In this document: piece after piece, positions 15,674 through 23,862 of the stretch
Numbering within the stretch: position 1 is the first letter of the stretch
How the letters are laid out: every line of letters starts with the position of its first letter
Position numbers and translations under genes: made by a program
The notes under the pieces: model-generated
Told to the model about the DNA's origin: nothing
Databases searched by the model: none
The model's input: the letters and a program-made list of their open reading frames with translations, nothing else
NCBI GenBank assembly: GCA_034110565.1
Contig: JAWUYY010000075.1
Location: 1 to 34,916, forward strand
DNA length: 34,916 bases
Origin: Bermanella sp034110565
GTDB lineage: Bacteria; Pseudomonadota; Gammaproteobacteria; Pseudomonadales; Oceanobacteraceae
Direction: 5' to 3'

Positions 15674-16882
15674 ATGCCTGATACAACAGATTTACTTGGT
15701 TTACTGGATATTTTGTGGGTCAAAGGGCTTGTCGGTATTGTCGTTGGCATACTGGCGTATTTTATAGCTAAATTTGTAGTGGCAAGATTAAAAGTAAAAG
15801 CAGGTCGCACACGTAATTTATTCGATGATGCGGTGGTAGGAGCATTAGAGACGCCTATTAATTATGGCATTTTGCTATGCACGATTATTTATGTTCTGTT
15901 TACTGCTCAAATTGAATTTAACGTAAAGCTGCTGCCTAAAACGCAACATTTGTATGTGGTGGCGTCTTCGGTTTTCTTTGCATGGTTTGTCATGCGTTTG
16001 ATTCGAATTAGAGAGGATCAGATACTAAAAGGTAGAATCGAAACAAAATCGGATATGACAACCATAAGTGCTATTTTTAAGCTCTTACGTATCAGTGTCA
16101 TCATTCTAACTTGTTTGGTGGTGTTTCAAACCCTAGGCCTGTCCATTAGCGGTATTATTGCATTTGGTGGTGTAGGTGGTGCAGCGGTTGCGTTTGCAGC
16201 GAAAGATTTATTAGCCAACTTTTTTGGTGGCTTAATGGTGTATTTAGATAAACCATTTGCCGTGGGCGATTGGGTGCGCAGCCCTGATCGAAATATAGAA
16301 GGCACAGTAGAGAATATTGGCTGGCGTGTGACGCGAATTAGCACATTTGATAAACGCCCTTTGTATGTGCCGAATTCTGTTTTTACTCAAATTAGTATTG
16401 AAAATCCATCGCGCATGAGTCATCGCCGAGTTTATGAAACCATAGGTGTACGCTATCAAGATTTTTCGCAGGTTGAAGTGATCTGTGAAAAAATAAAAGA
16501 AATGTTAACAAACCATGAGGGTATTGATGAGAATCAAACCATGATGGTGAGTTTTAATTGCTTTGCCAGTTCGTCATTGGAGTTTTTCATTTATTGCTTT
16601 ACCCATACAACAAATTGGATTGTATATCACGATATTAAGCAAGATGTGCTGTTACAGGTAGGCAAGATTATAAACAGCCAAGATGCTGAGATTGCTTTCC
16701 CAAGTACCAGTATTTATATGGAAAATAATGTGCCTTTTGAAAATGTTGATCGTAGCGATAAAGCGCGCTCAGTTAATAAAACGGGATCAGGTAAATTAAT
16801 AAAATCGGATACTAAAGAAATAAGTGCCAGTAAAAATGGTCCGGATAACGATGCCTCGCATAATTCTGATAGCGAAGGGTAA
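15674..16882 (+). CDS. MscS-family mechanosensitive ion channel
   Basis: The 402-residue inner-membrane protein has several N-terminal helices, then the pore-lining MscS helix GVGGAAVAFAAKDLLANFFG and the beta-domain entry DKPFAVGDWV. A cytoplasmic vestibule domain follows. The last 35 or so residues are polar and low in complexity (Ser/Lys/Asn/Asp), probably disordered. Such channels release solutes on hypo-osmotic shock. I chose ATG 15674, which has GGAG 5 nt upstream; the GTG at 15668 overlaps that ribosome site. The gene begins two bases after nagZ ends, so it is in the same operon. Confidence 0.9.
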   Translation: MPDTTDLLGLLDILWVKGLVGIVVGILAYFIAKFVVARLKVKAGRTRNLFDDAVVGALETPINYGILLCTIIYVLFTAQIEFNVKLLPKTQHLYVVASSVFFAWFVMRLIRIREDQILKGRIETKSDMTTISAIFKLLRISVIILTCLVVFQTLGLSISGIIAFGGVGGAAVAFAAKDLLANFFGGLMVYLDKPFAVGDWVRSPDRNIEGTVENIGWRVTRISTFDKRPLYVPNSVFTQISIENPSRMSHRRVYETIGVRYQDFSQVEVICEKIKEMLTNHEGIDENQTMMVSFNCFASSSLEFFIYCFTHTTNWIVYHDIKQDVLLQVGKIINSQDAEIAFPSTSIYMENNVPFENVDRSDKARSVNKTGSGKLIKSDTKEISASKNGPDNDASHNSDSEG

Positions 16883-16897
16883 GGATAGAGCGAATGT

Positions 16898-17650
16898 ATG
16901 AGTAATATGGTTGCATTAACCGCTATTATTGGCGGCACAGGTTTGACTGAATATCCTGGTTTAAATGTCAGTCATGAGAAAGAAGTCACTACAGATTTAG
17001 GTGATGCCAGTGCGCCCTTGGTGTTTGGTGAGTTAATGGGGCAGCCGGTTGTATTTTTAGCACGCCATGGTCATCCGCATAAATTACCACCTCATAAGGT
17101 GAATTATCGCGCGAACTTGTTGGCGCTTAAAGAAGCGGGTGTGACTGAGATTATTGCAGTGAATGCAGTGGGAGGTATAACGCATGCAATGGGTGCGCAA
17201 GCGATTTGTATTCCAGATCAAATTATTGATTACACCCATGGTCGTGACGATACGTTTTTTGATGGTGTTTATCGTCCTTTAGATCACGTGGATTTCACTC
17301 ACCCATATGATGAAGAGTTGGCAACTCAACTGTATTTCGCAGCTGAATCTAAAAATATTATCACTCAACTTGGCGGAGCATACGCTGCCACGCAAGGCCC
17401 TCGCTTAGAAACCATTGCTGAGGTGAATCGTTTAGAGAAAGACGGTTGTGATGTGGTGGGAATGACAGGCATGCCTGAGGCTGTATTGGCACGTGAGCTG
17501 GATTTGCCTTATGCGTGTTTAGCCCTTGTTGTGAATAGAGCGGCGGGTAAGAGCGATAGTTTGATTACTATGGATGATATACGTAAAACCCTAGATAAGG
17601 GTATGCATAAGGTTCAGGCGATTATTGCAGGTTACCTTAGCGCTAAATAA
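16898..17650 (+). CDS. mtnP: S-methyl-5'-thioinosine phosphorylase (purine nucleoside phosphorylase family 2)
   Basis: The 250-residue protein has the family signatures IGGTGL (11-16), ARHGHPHKLPPHKVNYRANL (phosphate and ribose site), AVNAVGGI and VGMTGMPEA (187-195). At VVNRAAG the residue N213 takes the place of the aspartate seen in adenosine-type MTA phosphorylases. This favours a 6-oxopurine base, that is methylthioinosine, as in the Pseudomonas enzyme at the same chromosomal place. The enzyme recycles methylthio-nucleoside from polyamine synthesis. The start at 16898 is preceded by AAGGATAGAG; an internal ATG at 16907 is possible. Confidence 0.85.
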   Translation: MSNMVALTAIIGGTGLTEYPGLNVSHEKEVTTDLGDASAPLVFGELMGQPVVFLARHGHPHKLPPHKVNYRANLLALKEAGVTEIIAVNAVGGITHAMGAQAICIPDQIIDYTHGRDDTFFDGVYRPLDHVDFTHPYDEELATQLYFAAESKNIITQLGGAYAATQGPRLETIAEVNRLEKDGCDVVGMTGMPEAVLARELDLPYACLALVVNRAAGKSDSLITMDDIRKTLDKGMHKVQAIIAGYLSAK

Positions 17651-17668
17651 ATGTCGGTAGATGAATTT

Positions 17669-17709
17669 AAAAAGCCCCTTTTGAATAGTCATTCAAAAGG
17701 GGCTTTTTT
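17669..17709. terminator. Bidirectional terminator between mtnP and csiV
   Basis: The stem AAAAAGCCCCTTTTGAAT pairs perfectly with its complement around AGTC and has A and T tracts on both sides. Confidence 0.93.
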
Positions 17710-17711
17710 AT

Positions 17712-18434
17712 TTAGAGGCGTACGTTAAGTGCAGAATCTAATGGTGTTTGGTTTGTGTTTAATTCATCTTTTTGATTTTTTGGCTTAAGCGGATGCTTAA
17801 CTGGAAGGATACGGATGATGGCGCCAATTAAAGGGTGATCAATGTAATGAACTTCTTTACTGCGCATGCGACGACCCTGCTGAAAGCTGATTAAGTCGGT
17901 GGCTGCATTTGCGTTATCAGGTAAAAACTGCAAATCAATTTTGCTGTGTAGATAGCGCGAAACGTGTAGGTAGAATAAGCCTTTTAGTTTGGCTGTGCCC
18001 ATTTGTTGTATAGAACTTTCAATGTAAATAGGTAGGCTGTGCTTTTGGTCATAAACAGGTTGCTGCCATTGTGCATTGTATAAAATAGGTTGATTCACAG
18101 GATCAAGTTTCGACATTTTATCGGCCCAATCTTGGTCAATGGTTTGCTCGGTAAAAGCAAGATTGTTGGCGTTCTCATGATGAAATGCGAGAGTGGCATT
18201 CATACCTGAGTTAGCCAAAGCATAAGGCTGGTTATTTTTGATTTTGATGACATCTGCCATGTCGAGCGGTAATGGCGTAAAACCAAACGATTCATCCAAG
18301 CGGGTGTCTGTCTTTTGTTGAAATAAAGTCAGGTTGATTTGATACCAACGGGCTTCTTTTACTGGGGCTTCATTTTCTGCCCAAGTAAGTGCGCTGGTTA
18401 AAAAAGCGAGTATGAATAATAAGCGAGCTGTCAT
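17712..18434 (-). CDS. csiV: CsiV-family peptidoglycan biogenesis protein
   Basis: The 240-residue precursor has a signal peptide (cleavage after LTWA, near residue 19). It shows the family pattern: an initial RWYQINLTLFQQ strand, a central YLHVSRYLHSKIDLQF, and the conserved RMRSKEVHYIDHPLIGAIIRI near the end. CsiV in Vibrio is a periplasmic partner that stimulates the PBP1a synthase system. The gene overlaps the mfd stop by four bases and ends against a terminator, so the two are co-expressed. The same csiV-mfd arrangement is, as I recall, common in gammaproteobacteria. Confidence 0.85.
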   Translation of the reverse strand: MTARLLFILAFLTSALTWAENEAPVKEARWYQINLTLFQQKTDTRLDESFGFTPLPLDMADVIKIKNNQPYALANSGMNATLAFHHENANNLAFTEQTIDQDWADKMSKLDPVNQPILYNAQWQQPVYDQKHSLPIYIESSIQQMGTAKLKGLFYLHVSRYLHSKIDLQFLPDNANAATDLISFQQGRRMRSKEVHYIDHPLIGAIIRILPVKHPLKPKNQKDELNTNQTPLDSALNVRL

Positions 18435-21400
18435 GGTGTACCTGGTTGCGAAAGTAAATCTAATACGTGATCAATGGTGCTAAATCGTGTTTGCGCATCT
18501 GGCATATCAAAAATGAACTTGAATGCGTTGGAGCCATCGAGCTTATAGCTGGCTGGTTTGGTTTGGACCAAGCGAACCATAGTATAAGGGTCTATATTGG
18601 TTTTTGCGCCAAACTCCATGCGACCTTGTCTATCACCCGCATCTAACTTCACAATGCCAAGGGATGCAAGTTTGAATTTTAATTCTGTGATCTGGAAAAG
18701 GTATTTGACTTGCTGGGGCAGTAGGCCAAAGCGGTCAATCATCTCAACTTGTAGATCTCGGAGTTCGTTACTGTTTTTAGCGCCCGCGATGCGTTTATAG
18801 AGAATCAGTCGGTTATGTACATCTGGCAGGTAGTCCTCTGGGATTAGCGCTGGTATGCGCAGGTTGATTTCTGCTTGATGTTCGGTTGGGTCATCTAGGC
18901 TGAGTTCTCGGCCTTCTTTGATAGCCTCAACAGCGCGATCCAGTAATTCCATGTAAAGACTAAAGCCTACATTCTGAATGTGACCACTTTGCTCTTCACC
19001 GAGTAATTCACCGGCACCGCGAATCTCTAAGTCGTGCGTGGCCAGCATAAAGCCGGCTCCTAGATCTTGCGCATTGGTGATGGCATCAAGACGTTTTTCA
19101 GCATCTTTGCTGACCTTTTTCTCTTGTGGAGCAAGCAAATAAGCATAGGCTTGATGATGGCTTCGGCCTACACGGCCGCGTAATTGGTGCAGCTGAGCCA
19201 AGCCAAATTTATCAGCCCGTTCAATGATAATGGTGTTTGCGTTAGGGATGTCGATACCGGTTTCGATAATGGTAGTACACATTAAGACGTTGAAACGTTT
19301 ATGGTAAAAGTCACCCATTACCGACTCTAATTGGCGCTCTGACATTTGTCCGTGAGCGACACCAATACGGGCTTCTGGAATGAGTTTGGCTAGATCTTCG
19401 GCGGTCTTATCAATGGTTTTGACTTCGTTGTGTAAGAAATAAACCTGCCCGCCACGTAATATTTCACGCAGTATTGCTTCTTTTATTAGATGCTCATCCC
19501 AGATTTTAACAAATGTCTTAACCGCGAGACGACGTGCGGGAGGTGTGGCGATAATGGATAAATCACGTACACCAGACATCGCCATGTTGAGTGTTCGTGG
19601 AATTGGCGTGGCCGTCATGGTCAAAATATCGATTTCGGCGCGCAAAGCTTTGACTTTTTCTTTTTGCTGAACGCCAAAACGATGCTCTTCATCGATGATT
19701 AATAAACCAAGATTTTTAAATTTAACGTCACCTTGTAGCAGTTTGTGTGTGCCAATTACAATGTCGGCGCTGCCATCTTCAAGCATTTGCAAGGATTTGG
19801 TTTTGGCTTGTCCGGTTTTAAAGCGCGAGAGCACTTCGACTCGTATTGGCCAGTCGGCAAAGCGGTCGCGGAAAGTTTCATAATGTTGTTGGGCCAATAG
19901 AGTGGTGGGCACTAATATGGCGACTTGTATGCCATTTTGTACGGCGATGAATGCAGCCCGTAAGGCCACTTCTGTTTTGCCAAAACCCACATCGCCACAT
20001 ACTAGTCGATCCATGGGGCTGGCTTTCATCATATCGGTGATGACGGCATTGATGGCGCTTTTTTGGTCAACGGTTTCTTCAAATGGGAAATCCGATTTGA
20101 AAATGTCGTAGTCTTCTCGTGGAAAGTTAAAGCTGTGCCCGGGCTTGGCTTCACGTTTAGCGTATATTTCTAATAATTCTGCGGCGGTATCACGAATTTT
20201 CTCTAGTGCTTTGCGGCGCTGTACTGACCATTTTTCGGTTCCCAATTTATGCATGGGTGCCATGTCAGTATCGGCTCCGCTGTAGCGGCTTATTAAATGT
20301 AAAGATGAAACTGGCACATAAAGCTTGGCTTGATCTGCGTATTCGAGCATGACAAATTCAGTGGCATCACCATCTACTTCTATGGTCTGCATGCCTCGGT
20401 AACGTCCTACACCGTGATCAATATGTACCACCGCAGCCCCCACTGTTAATTCTGTGAGGTTGCGAATAATGTTTTCGCTTTGATCTTTTTCTTGTTTTTG
20501 GCGACGCGTTTGGCGAATGCGTTCACCAAATAATGCGTTTTCGCTGATTAACCATGCGTCTATTTGCTGGCTGTAAAAGCTGTCTTCGATAGGTGCGGTG
20601 GTGATGGCGAATTCAAATTCGTGTTCAAGCAGGTCGTGCCATGAATCAATAATTTGAGGGCTGATATTAATACGCTCAAGTAACTCAAGGAGTGCTTCGC
20701 GGCGACCGGCGCTTTCTACGCAAAATACGACAGCTTCGTTATTTTCCATTAAGAAGGATTCAAGCGCTTCTAATGGATTGTCGTGTTTGTGATTAACCTG
20801 CAGTGATGGCAGTAAAGGTGGTGCGAAGTTGTAGTGTCCTGCTTGCTCTTTGATGTTGTCTGTAAAGGTTTTAATGCGCCCATAGAGCTTGAATTGAGCA
20901 AATGTTTGGTTGTCGTTTAAATATATTTCATTGGGTGGTAAGACAGGGTGACGAATATCATGACGACGTTCTTCGTAACGATGCTCAATATCTTGCCAGT
21001 TGTGCTGCAGGCTTTTTTCTAAGTCTTGGTTGAATAGCAACTGAGAAGATACAGGCAGGTAATCAAATAATGTGGCTGTTTCTTCAAAAAATAATGGCAA
21101 GTAGTACTCGATTCCCCCTGGTGCAATTTTTTTGGTGACATCCATGTATAGAGGTGACTCTTTTGGGTCACATTCAAAGAAATCAAACCAGCGTTGCTTG
21201 AATGTGCGGATGCCATTTTTATCGAGCGGAACTTCTTTGGCTGGTAGTAGTTCAATGCTGTCAGTAGTTTCTGTTGAACGCTGTGTCTCTGCGTTAAACC
21301 AACGGATGCTGTCTACTTCATCATCGAACAGCTCGATACGAAAAGGCTGGTCAGATCCCATAGGAAAGATGTCTAGTATGGCACCACGAATGCAAAATTC

Positions 21401-21874
21401 GCCATGTTCAAAAACACTGTCCACCGATTGGTAGCCAGAAGAAACGAGATTTAACTTGAGTTGCTCTAAATCGAGTGTGTCACCTACCTTTACGGTAAAG
21501 CTGTGTCCTATTATGTAGTTAACGGGTGGTAATTTAAGCTGAAGTGATAGCGCTGGGATAACCAGTATGCTGTTTTTTGCTTGAGGCAGTTTTACCAGAG
21601 TGCTTAGGCGCTCACTGATGATGTCTTGGTGGGGTGAAAAATAGTCGTAGGGGAGGGTTTCCCAATCGGGTAGGTTGAACACCTTTCCTTGGAAAAAGTA
21701 ACGGATCTCTTCGGTTAGTCGTTGGCTGTCACTGCCGTTATTAGCAATGACCACGGTGAGCCCTGAATATTGGCTAGCCGTATTGGCAATGGCATGAGCA
21801 AGGTGGGTACCTTGAATGTTACCCCAAGATAACATATCACCAGATTTGCTTGGCAAAGGAGCGTTGGCCGCCAT
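18431..21874 (-). CDS. mfd: Transcription-repair coupling factor Mfd
   Basis: 1147 residues, matching E. coli Mfd length. The order is UvrB-like N-terminal domains, the RNA-polymerase-interacting CarD-like domain (around VVHIDHGVGRYRGMQTIEVDG), then the RecG-like translocase. The translocase has Walker A GDVGFGKT (627-634, K633), the DEEH box in IIDEEHRFGVQQ, and QLRGRVGRS in motif VI. Mfd removes stalled RNA polymerase and recruits UvrA. The start ATG at 21874 has AGGA about 6 nt upstream. Confidence 0.97.
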   Translation of the reverse strand: MAANAPLPSKSGDMLSWGNIQGTHLAHAIANTASQYSGLTVVIANNGSDSQRLTEEIRYFFQGKVFNLPDWETLPYDYFSPHQDIISERLSTLVKLPQAKNSILVIPALSLQLKLPPVNYIIGHSFTVKVGDTLDLEQLKLNLVSSGYQSVDSVFEHGEFCIRGAILDIFPMGSDQPFRIELFDDEVDSIRWFNAETQRSTETTDSIELLPAKEVPLDKNGIRTFKQRWFDFFECDPKESPLYMDVTKKIAPGGIEYYLPLFFEETATLFDYLPVSSQLLFNQDLEKSLQHNWQDIEHRYEERRHDIRHPVLPPNEIYLNDNQTFAQFKLYGRIKTFTDNIKEQAGHYNFAPPLLPSLQVNHKHDNPLEALESFLMENNEAVVFCVESAGRREALLELLERINISPQIIDSWHDLLEHEFEFAITTAPIEDSFYSQQIDAWLISENALFGERIRQTRRQKQEKDQSENIIRNLTELTVGAAVVHIDHGVGRYRGMQTIEVDGDATEFVMLEYADQAKLYVPVSSLHLISRYSGADTDMAPMHKLGTEKWSVQRRKALEKIRDTAAELLEIYAKREAKPGHSFNFPREDYDIFKSDFPFEETVDQKSAINAVITDMMKASPMDRLVCGDVGFGKTEVALRAAFIAVQNGIQVAILVPTTLLAQQHYETFRDRFADWPIRVEVLSRFKTGQAKTKSLQMLEDGSADIVIGTHKLLQGDVKFKNLGLLIIDEEHRFGVQQKEKVKALRAEIDILTMTATPIPRTLNMAMSGVRDLSIIATPPARRLAVKTFVKIWDEHLIKEAILREILRGGQVYFLHNEVKTIDKTAEDLAKLIPEARIGVAHGQMSERQLESVMGDFYHKRFNVLMCTTIIETGIDIPNANTIIIERADKFGLAQLHQLRGRVGRSHHQAYAYLLAPQEKKVSKDAEKRLDAITNAQDLGAGFMLATHDLEIRGAGELLGEEQSGHIQNVGFSLYMELLDRAVEAIKEGRELSLDDPTEHQAEINLRIPALIPEDYLPDVHNRLILYKRIAGAKNSNELRDLQVEMIDRFGLLPQQVKYLFQITELKFKLASLGIVKLDAGDRQGRMEFGAKTNIDPYTMVRLVQTKPASYKLDGSNAFKFIFDMPDAQTRFSTIDHVLDLLSQPGTP

Positions 21875-22044
21875 GACTGTCCTATGAGCTATTTTTAAGA
21901 GGCGCTAGTGTACTCAAAGCAACAGAAGCTGTTAAGGCTTCTAGTCAGTGGTTTGGATTTTAGTTGTGAATGAGCGATGATTGCGCGCGCTATTTGAGCG
22001 ATTTAATCGCCTATGGGTTTTATTGTTTGTTTAAAGGGTAACCA

Positions 22045-22070
22045 GCTTTAATGCTGGGGCGCATTAAAGC
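22045..22070. promoter_or_regulatory. Perfect 10-bp inverted repeat upstream of gap
   Basis: GCTTTAATGC (22045-22054), loop TGGGGC, GCATTAAAGC (22061-22070). An alternative smaller hairpin, CCAGC/GCTGG (22043-22058), shares its bases, so the two exclude each other. It ends 12 bases before the -35 box of the gap promoter and has no T tract, so it is not a terminator. It may be an operator for an unknown regulator. Confidence 0.6.
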
Positions 22071-22081
22071 TTGTATAGTCG

Positions 22082-22110
22082 TTGAGATTACTAGCCTTTA
22101 TGGGCATAAT
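22082..22110 (+). promoter_or_regulatory. Probable promoter of gap
   Basis: TTGAGA (22082-22087), a 17-base spacer, CATAAT (22105-22110). Transcription would begin near 22117, after the ATG at 22051 and before the GTG at 22150, which supports the GTG as start. Confidence 0.6.
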
Positions 22111-22149
22111 ATCGCACAATTTTTTGGCGTAAGTATCGAGGGTATATCC

Positions 22150-23601
22150 GTGAGTCAAGATGTTCGTGAAGCCAGCTTGTCTGATTGGACGTTGCGTGAA
22201 GAAACCGCAGAATCCATGATCCCATTAATTGGTGGTTTGTACCGCAAGAACAACGTCGTGTTGTCTGTGTATGGCCGTCCTATTCTCAATCGTTCTGTGA
22301 TTGATATCTTAAAAGCCCACCGCTTTGTACGTCAGATGGAAAAAGAAGAACTTTCTGTCCAAGAAACTTGCCCGGTTATCAGTATCTTAAAAGAGATGAA
22401 TATCAAATCATGTCATATTGATATTGGTAAAATGGCCGTCAATTTCCGCAAAGAAGGCAATGGGGTTTCTTTAGGTGAGTTTGTTAGAGCACAATTATCT
22501 GAGCTAACCGCACAGAAAACTGAAGACGCAGTAGGTAAAGACGTTGTTCTTTATGGTTTTGGTCGTATTGGACGTTTGCTTGCTCGTATCATGGTTGAGA
22601 AGGCTGGTGGCGGTACTGGTATGCGTTTACGTGCGATTGTTGTGCGTAAAGGTAAGGGTGATGATTTGGTTAAACGCGCAAGTTTATTGCGTCGAGACTC
22701 TATCCATGGCTCTTTCAAAGGCACCATTCAGGTTGATGAAGAGAACAGTGCACTAATTGTTAACGGTACATACATCAATATCATTTACGCCTCGAATCCA
22801 AGCGAAGTTGATTACACTAAGTATGGTATTAAAGATGCGCTACTGATCGATAATACCGGTGTGTGGCGTGACGCTGAAGGTCTTGGCCAGCACGCAGCTT
22901 GTAAAGGTATTGAGCGAGTATTGCTGACGGCGCCAGGCAAGGGCGATATTAAGAATATCGTATACGGCGTTAACCATGGCGACATGAAGGCAGAAGACAC
23001 TATTTTGTCTGCGGCTTCTTGTACGACTAACGCAATTACACCTGTGCTTAAAGCGCTTAATGATGAGTATGGTGTTGATAGCGGTCACGTTGAAACCGTT
23101 CACTCGTACACGAATGATCAAAACTTGATCGATAACTACCACAGTGGTGATCGTCGTGGTCGTGCGGCTGCTTTGAATATGGTTATCACTGAAACAGGTG
23201 CCGCAAGCGCAGTAGCTAAGGCATTGCCTGAGCTAGCAGGTAAACTGACAGGTAACGCGATTCGTGTTCCGACACCAAATGTATCAATGGCAATTCTTTC
23301 TTTAACATTAAATAAAGAAGTGTCTCGTGATGACTTAAATGCTTATTTACGTGATGCATCTTTGCACTCGCCTTTGCAGAAGCAAATTGATTACGTAGCG
23401 AGCCCTGAAGTGGTATCGAGCGATTTTGTTGGTAACCGTTGTGCGGGTATTGTGGATGGTGAAGCGACGATCGTGAGTAAAAATCGTGTGAACATATATG
23501 TTTGGTACGATAATGAATACGGCTATAGCTGTCAGGTTGTTCGTATTGCAGAGCAACTATGCGGTGTTAATTACCCTGCATATCCACTGGTTAGCCAGTA
23601 A
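22150..23601 (+). CDS. gap: Glyceraldehyde-3-phosphate dehydrogenase, long form with N-terminal extension
   Basis: The 483-residue enzyme has the NAD-binding GFGRIGR at 136-142, the catalytic SCTTNA with C291, and the partner histidine in HSYTND (H318). Residues 1-130 are an extension (SDWTLREETAESMIPLIGGL and on) absent from ordinary 330-residue GAPDH but present in the long form seen in Pseudomonas beside mfd. The start is GTG 22150, with GAGGG 7 nt upstream. An in-frame ATG at 22051 would add 33 unconserved residues and lies before the likely promoter. Its direction (glycolytic or gluconeogenic) is not readable from the sequence. Confidence 0.92.
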   Translation: MSQDVREASLSDWTLREETAESMIPLIGGLYRKNNVVLSVYGRPILNRSVIDILKAHRFVRQMEKEELSVQETCPVISILKEMNIKSCHIDIGKMAVNFRKEGNGVSLGEFVRAQLSELTAQKTEDAVGKDVVLYGFGRIGRLLARIMVEKAGGGTGMRLRAIVVRKGKGDDLVKRASLLRRDSIHGSFKGTIQVDEENSALIVNGTYINIIYASNPSEVDYTKYGIKDALLIDNTGVWRDAEGLGQHAACKGIERVLLTAPGKGDIKNIVYGVNHGDMKAEDTILSAASCTTNAITPVLKALNDEYGVDSGHVETVHSYTNDQNLIDNYHSGDRRGRAAALNMVITETGAASAVAKALPELAGKLTGNAIRVPTPNVSMAILSLTLNKEVSRDDLNAYLRDASLHSPLQKQIDYVASPEVVSSDFVGNRCAGIVDGEATIVSKNRVNIYVWYDNEYGYSCQVVRIAEQLCGVNYPAYPLVSQ

Positions 23602-23606
23602 GAAGG

Positions 23607-23633
23607 AGCCGCTGTTATGACAGCGGCTTTTTT
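23607..23633 (+). terminator. Terminator after gap
   Basis: AGCCGCTGT and ACAGCGGCT form a 9-bp stem with a T run right behind it. Confidence 0.92.
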
Positions 23634-23713
23634 GTGTGATCAAATATGCGCATTGTAGGTGACTGTGTCTATACTTATTCCAAATTGCTTTGAGAATATT
23701 GCTTAGTTATAGC

Positions 23714-23742
23714 TAGTCACCCTATGGTGAGATGATTATACT
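23714..23742 (+). promoter_or_regulatory. Possible nqr operon promoter with internal palindrome
   Basis: TATACT (23737-23742) lies 17 bases after a weak -35, TAGTCA (23714-23719). The inverted repeat TCACC-CTAT-GGTGA (23717-23730) overlaps the -35 and spacer and could be an operator. Both are hand-read and tentative. Confidence 0.4.
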
Positions 23743-23862
23743 ATCAAACAGTAAAAATAGAGCGTTTACTCGGGTCTTAACTGTTTGAATAACAAGCAAA
23801 AAAGCAGCGTCATGCGGCGCAAACATAAAGAATTTTTTCGAAACTGTGATTAGGCAAGGCAT

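Noticed and set aside
22051..22149. Start of GAPDH at ATG 22051
   Set aside because: It would lie inside the inverted repeat and upstream of the best promoter, and the added residues look unconserved. GTG 22150 has GAGGG at good spacing.
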